Below, piece after piece: positions 16,684-18,404 of a DNA stretch of 18,404 nucleotides. Below the pieces are notes generated by a model. That model made no database searches. It was not told where the DNA came from and saw nothing but the letters and a program-made list of their open reading frames with translations. The stretch's first letter is position 1. Each line of letters opens with the position of its first letter. Origin of the DNA: an uncultured Prevotellaceae bacterium (lineage in GTDB: Bacteria > Bacteroidota > Bacteroidia > Bacteroidales > Bacteroidaceae); contig CAJKQZ010000031.1 in assembly GCA_905202115.1 (NCBI GenBank), positions 1 through 18,404 of the forward strand. The letters are read 5' to 3'. The position numbers and the translations under genes are program-made.

Positions 16684-17001
16684 GATTGGCAGATTCTTCC
16701 GTCGGAAGTTTCGTTTGAAAACCTGTTGCCGGTGGTTGTCGGGCGCAGGTCAAAAGCGCGAATGCCCATAGCAAGCTGCTCCTCAATCGTATAGTCCTGG
16801 CATCTTCCAGCCGTGATTAAATAACCGGCGTTTTGAGTTGCCGCATCGTGGGTGCCGGGAATCGAAAGCTGCGACACATATATGTCGTCATCGAGCGGAG
16901 TTATCCAGTTGTTGCCGTTCTGCGTGGTAGGATACCAGCCGAGGGTGAGCGAACCCTTAGAACTTGCGGCATACTCAATAGTATTGCCATTCTTGTCGCT
17001 A
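16671..17001 (-). pseudogene. Middle segment: linker and first half of the PI-PLC X domain
   Basis: In this frame, open from the G run to the TGA at 16671-16673, the sequence reads a linker ending in 'GSLTLGWYPTTQNGNNW' and then 'YVSQLSIPGTHDAAT', the PI-PLC motif with the first catalytic histidine. 'MGIRAFDLRPT' follows, with the conserved Arg of the active site. It stops shortly after 'GRICQS', just where the second histidine should come. A GTG at 16877 could act as a start, but there is no signal peptide and it falls inside the domain boundary, so independent expression is unlikely. Confidence 0.7.
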
Positions 17002-17902
17002 CCCCCCCCCCTATAGTCACCTCATGCGTGACCTCTCCGGTGGCGTGTACACGTACATCTATCTGATTTTCGGAATCGACAGGCAACGGCGGCAGGAACA
17101 CCGTAAAGGTGACCGACTGTCCGGCCTGCAGTTCGAGAGAATAGTCCGTTCCGTTCTTTATGCGGACGAAAACGGTTTCCGTATCATCGCCGTCTTCAGC
17201 TTCGACAATCTTATTGGCTGCCATATCATATTTGAACTCACCTTTTACAGGCGAATTCTTTTTCACGATACTTATACCTGTCAATAAAACGGTCTCCGTA
17301 TTGTTCGTCTCGCGGCCACGCACCGTGATGTTGAGCGTAGTCATTATGGGACGGAATTTCAAAGAGACCTCTTCGACAGGTACTGTCGACAGATTCGCCA
17401 CCATATAGGCGTCGGTCATGTCGGGAGTTGTTGTATAATGGCCGTCGGCGTCGGCCACTCCGTCGACAGTGCAAATCTGGTTGCTGTTTATCTGGAACGT
17501 GGCTATTCCGTTCTGTACGCTCACACGGTTGTCATCTGCAGGGTATACGGCATAGAAATTATGCTCCTCTTCGTTTCCCCAGGCCAGGCCTTCGGGGTTA
17601 TACTTAAGCGTGCTTTTATGTTTGTTGTTTTCGTCGATAGGGGCAATCACTTCATAGTCGGCACGCTTCACGTCTTCCGCCTCATCGCAGAAAATGCGCA
17701 CTTTGTCACCGTCTACCCAATCTATCTGGTAGTTGTCGTTCTCGTTCCAGGCCGTATGGGTTTTCTTGTCGGGAGACAGTGTGAAATTGACAACAGAACC
17801 GGCCGACGGCTTGTTTCCGCCCTTACCGCTATCGTCGCTGCACCCGCAGAGCGTTCCTGCCAGCACGAACGCCAGGGATATTGGCAATATGTTCTTTTTC
17901 AT
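16901..17902 (-). CDS. Fimbrillin-like lipoprotein, N-terminal part of the PI-PLC gene (current frame)
   Basis: As read now this is a 333-residue lipoprotein: signal peptide with lipobox near residue 20 (LCGCS), then a fimbrillin/Mfa-like domain with 'YQIDWVDGDKVRIFC' near 42-56, 'NFYAVYPADDN', 'YMVANLSTVPVEEVSLKFRPIMTTLNITVRG' spread over about 170-200, and 'FTVFLPPLP'. At residues 298-300 the G run is read as three glycines, after which the frame leaves the family pattern ('VATRMAILLSMPQVLRV...') and ends 33 residues later. With 11 (or 8) G the frame would continue into the PI-PLC segment. It starts 12 nt after the 63-residue small gene, so both share a transcript. Confidence 0.75.
   Translation of the reverse strand: MKKNILPISLAFVLAGTLCGCSDDSGKGGNKPSAGSVVNFTLSPDKKTHTAWNENDNYQIDWVDGDKVRIFCDEAEDVKRADYEVIAPIDENNKHKSTLKYNPEGLAWGNEEEHNFYAVYPADDNRVSVQNGIATFQINSNQICTVDGVADADGHYTTTPDMTDAYMVANLSTVPVEEVSLKFRPIMTTLNITVRGRETNNTETVLLTGISIVKKNSPVKGEFKYDMAANKIVEAEDGDDTETVFVRIKNGTDYSLELQAGQSVTFTVFLPPLPVDSENQIDVRVHATGEVTHEVTIGGGVATRMAILLSMPQVLRVRSPSAGILPRRTATTG
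17002..17011 (-). repeat. G10 homopolymer, candidate phase-variation tract
   Basis: Ten consecutive C on the plus strand (G on the coding strand) lie inside the coding region, exactly at the junction between the fimbrillin-like domain and the PI-PLC linker. Runs of eight or more G/C are known slippage sites in phase-variable genes of several bacteria. Here 10 G puts the downstream domain out of frame, and 11 or 8 would restore it. Confidence 0.8.
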
Positions 17903-17914
17903 TTTCCTGTTAAT

Positions 17915-18106
17915 TTACTCGTTCCATTTGTCTAACTCGAAATCACCGCCCACCTCATGTCTTTCAATGTCGACAGTGGTGTTCTTGTCGTCGGTCACAA
18001 CTTTTTCTTTGGAGAAACCTGCCATGAAACCGTCCTCCAGTTCGATTTGAGACTTCCTGGTGGCAGGAGTCTCATACTCTTTTTCTTTAAATCCACTCAT
18101 TATCAT
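17915..18106 (-). CDS. Small acidic protein ahead of the fimbrillin-like/PI-PLC gene
   Basis: This 63-residue protein has no signal peptide or membrane helix. It contains YETPAT (10-15), then 'ELEDGFMAGFS' (near 22-32), and a charged tail with TTVDIE near 43-48 ending in 'FELDKWNE'. It is related to the 60-residue protein at 15566-15748. The stop is 12 nt before the lipoprotein start. Its 'ExGFxAGxS' stretch recalls many short Bacteroidales proteins encoded beside fimbrillin-type genes. The name of the family and its role are unknown to me. A start at 18100 (MSGF) is an alternative. Confidence 0.65.
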   Translation of the reverse strand: MIMSGFKEKEYETPATRKSQIELEDGFMAGFSKEKVVTDDKNTTVDIERHEVGGDFELDKWNE

Positions 18107-18194
18107 ATGTTTTAATAATTAGAAATTCATAATATGCTCTTATTTACCACGGAGAGGTTATCGGAGATTTTCGCCTTTTTCAAAATAGCACAGG

Positions 18195-18245
18195 AGCATT
18201 GCCGGTTTTGTCGAGAAGAATCATACGGAAAGCCGGCGGAATGCT
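18195..18245. promoter_or_regulatory. Imperfect hairpin in the probable leader of the surface operon
   Basis: AGCATTGCCGG (18195-18205) pairs with CCGGCGGAATGCT (18233-18245) apart from a 2-nt bulge, with a 27-nt loop. It lies about 90 to 140 nt upstream of the 63-residue protein start, in a 230-nt stretch without a gene. It may be a structured 5' leader or a terminator of an upstream gene. No riboswitch class is recognised. The rest of 18107-18337 holds no convincing gene on either strand. Confidence 0.35.
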
Positions 18246-18337
18246 TCCCGACAGCCTGCCCCTATGTTTTGCACGGAAAGGCCAGGTTTGAAAAAAATAT
18301 TTCTTTTTACATGTAAAAAAATCTCCCGCAGCAAATC

Positions 18338-18404
18338 AAAATTATCTCTGAGATAATCGAAAATATCTCAGACATATTTCAAAATATCTCAGAGATAATT
18401 TTCG
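18338..18404. repeat. Nested AT-rich inverted repeats at the right edge
   Basis: AAAATTATCTCTGAGATA (18338-18355) and TATCTCAGAGATAATTTT (18385-18402) are exact inverted copies 29 nt apart. Between them lies AAAATATCTCAGACATATTT (18360-18379), identical to half of the 8129-8170 palindrome. The left arm is itself nearly palindromic (ATTATCTC-T-GAGATAAT, 18341-18357). It is a compact cluster of one motif family, TATCTCAGA(C/G)ATA. The element may continue beyond the window. Confidence 0.65.

Larger units (their letters stand above)
15874..17902 (-). pseudogene. Frameshifted or phase-variable fimbrillin-like/PI-PLC lipoprotein (whole locus)
   Basis: Three open segments in two frames make one gene. 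The first encodes a lipoprotein with a fimbrillin-like domain, the second continues from a run of ten G (coding strand, 17011-17002) into the start of a PI-PLC X domain (SIPGTHDAAT, FDLR), and the third carries the rest (YHGMTSC, FLAKNPGEFIIV). One extra G (or two fewer) would join the first two, and one extra base, or four, near 16678-16685 would join the last two. The repaired product would be about 676 residues. Phosphatidylinositol-specific phospholipase C uses two histidines; here they lie on opposite sides of the second break, so the present sequence cannot make an active enzyme. Explanations are phase variation plus mutation, a decaying gene, or assembly errors. Confidence 0.8.

Noticed and set aside
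15566..18106. Small proteins as precursors of modified peptides (RiPPs)
   Set aside because: They resemble leader-type short proteins, but no radical SAM, lanthipeptide, YcaO, peptidase or exporter gene is present, so the link stays a guess.
18337..18344. TAnnTTTG match on the minus strand as a promoter of the surface operon
   Set aside because: It lies inside the AT-rich dyad repeat and has no TTTG-like partner at the proper distance, so chance is the better explanation.
18338..18402. Invertible promoter flanked by inverted repeats
   Set aside because: The arms are only 29 nt apart, no promoter element pair lies between them, and no recombinase gene is in the window; phase inversion in Bacteroides usually involves larger segments.

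Overview
The window looks like a chromosomal segment of a Bacteroidales bacterium (Bacteroides/Prevotella-like). The reasons are a bifunctional hisB in a hisG-hisD-hisC-hisB cluster, SusD-type and fimbrillin-type lipoproteins, a DUF4906-like protein, an OmpA family porin, start codons without clear Shine-Dalgarno sequences, and a TAnnTTTG-type -7 promoter element. Every gene I accept lies on the minus strand, so transcription runs from right to left. I see no rRNA, tRNA, CRISPR array, transposase or integrase.

Right part (about 18.1 to 8.4 kb): a cell-surface module. In transcription order it holds a 63-residue small protein; a lipoprotein with a fimbrillin-like N-terminus and a PI-PLC X catalytic domain, broken by a G10 homopolymer and by a second frameshift; a 60-residue small protein related to the first; a 966-residue DUF4906-like lipoprotein that resembles a fimbrial accessory or tip subunit; an OmpA family outer-membrane protein; and a 930-residue lipoprotein with a fimbrillin-like N-terminus fused to a heparinase II/III-like lyase domain. 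My inference is that the module displays enzymes on the cell surface, possibly on fimbria-like structures, and that at least one member is or was phase-variable. Related AT-rich dyad repeats lie on either side of it (8129-8170 and 18338-18404).

Middle (8.4 to 6.3 kb): a hairpin-rich intergenic region, then an orphan SusD-like lipoprotein with an extra N-terminal lipocalin-like domain and no SusC beside it, then a 44-bp perfect palindrome and a candidate Bacteroides-type promoter.

Left part (6.3 to 0 kb): a membrane protein with two double-cysteine zinc ribbons, followed closely by hisG, hisD, hisC and hisB, which together give ATP phosphoribosyltransferase, histidinol dehydrogenase, histidinol-phosphate aminotransferase and the bifunctional phosphatase/dehydratase. 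A DUF6359-like lipoprotein starts 13 nt after hisB, and an intrinsic terminator lies at 28-55. The other his genes (hisA, hisF, hisH, hisIE) are not in the window.
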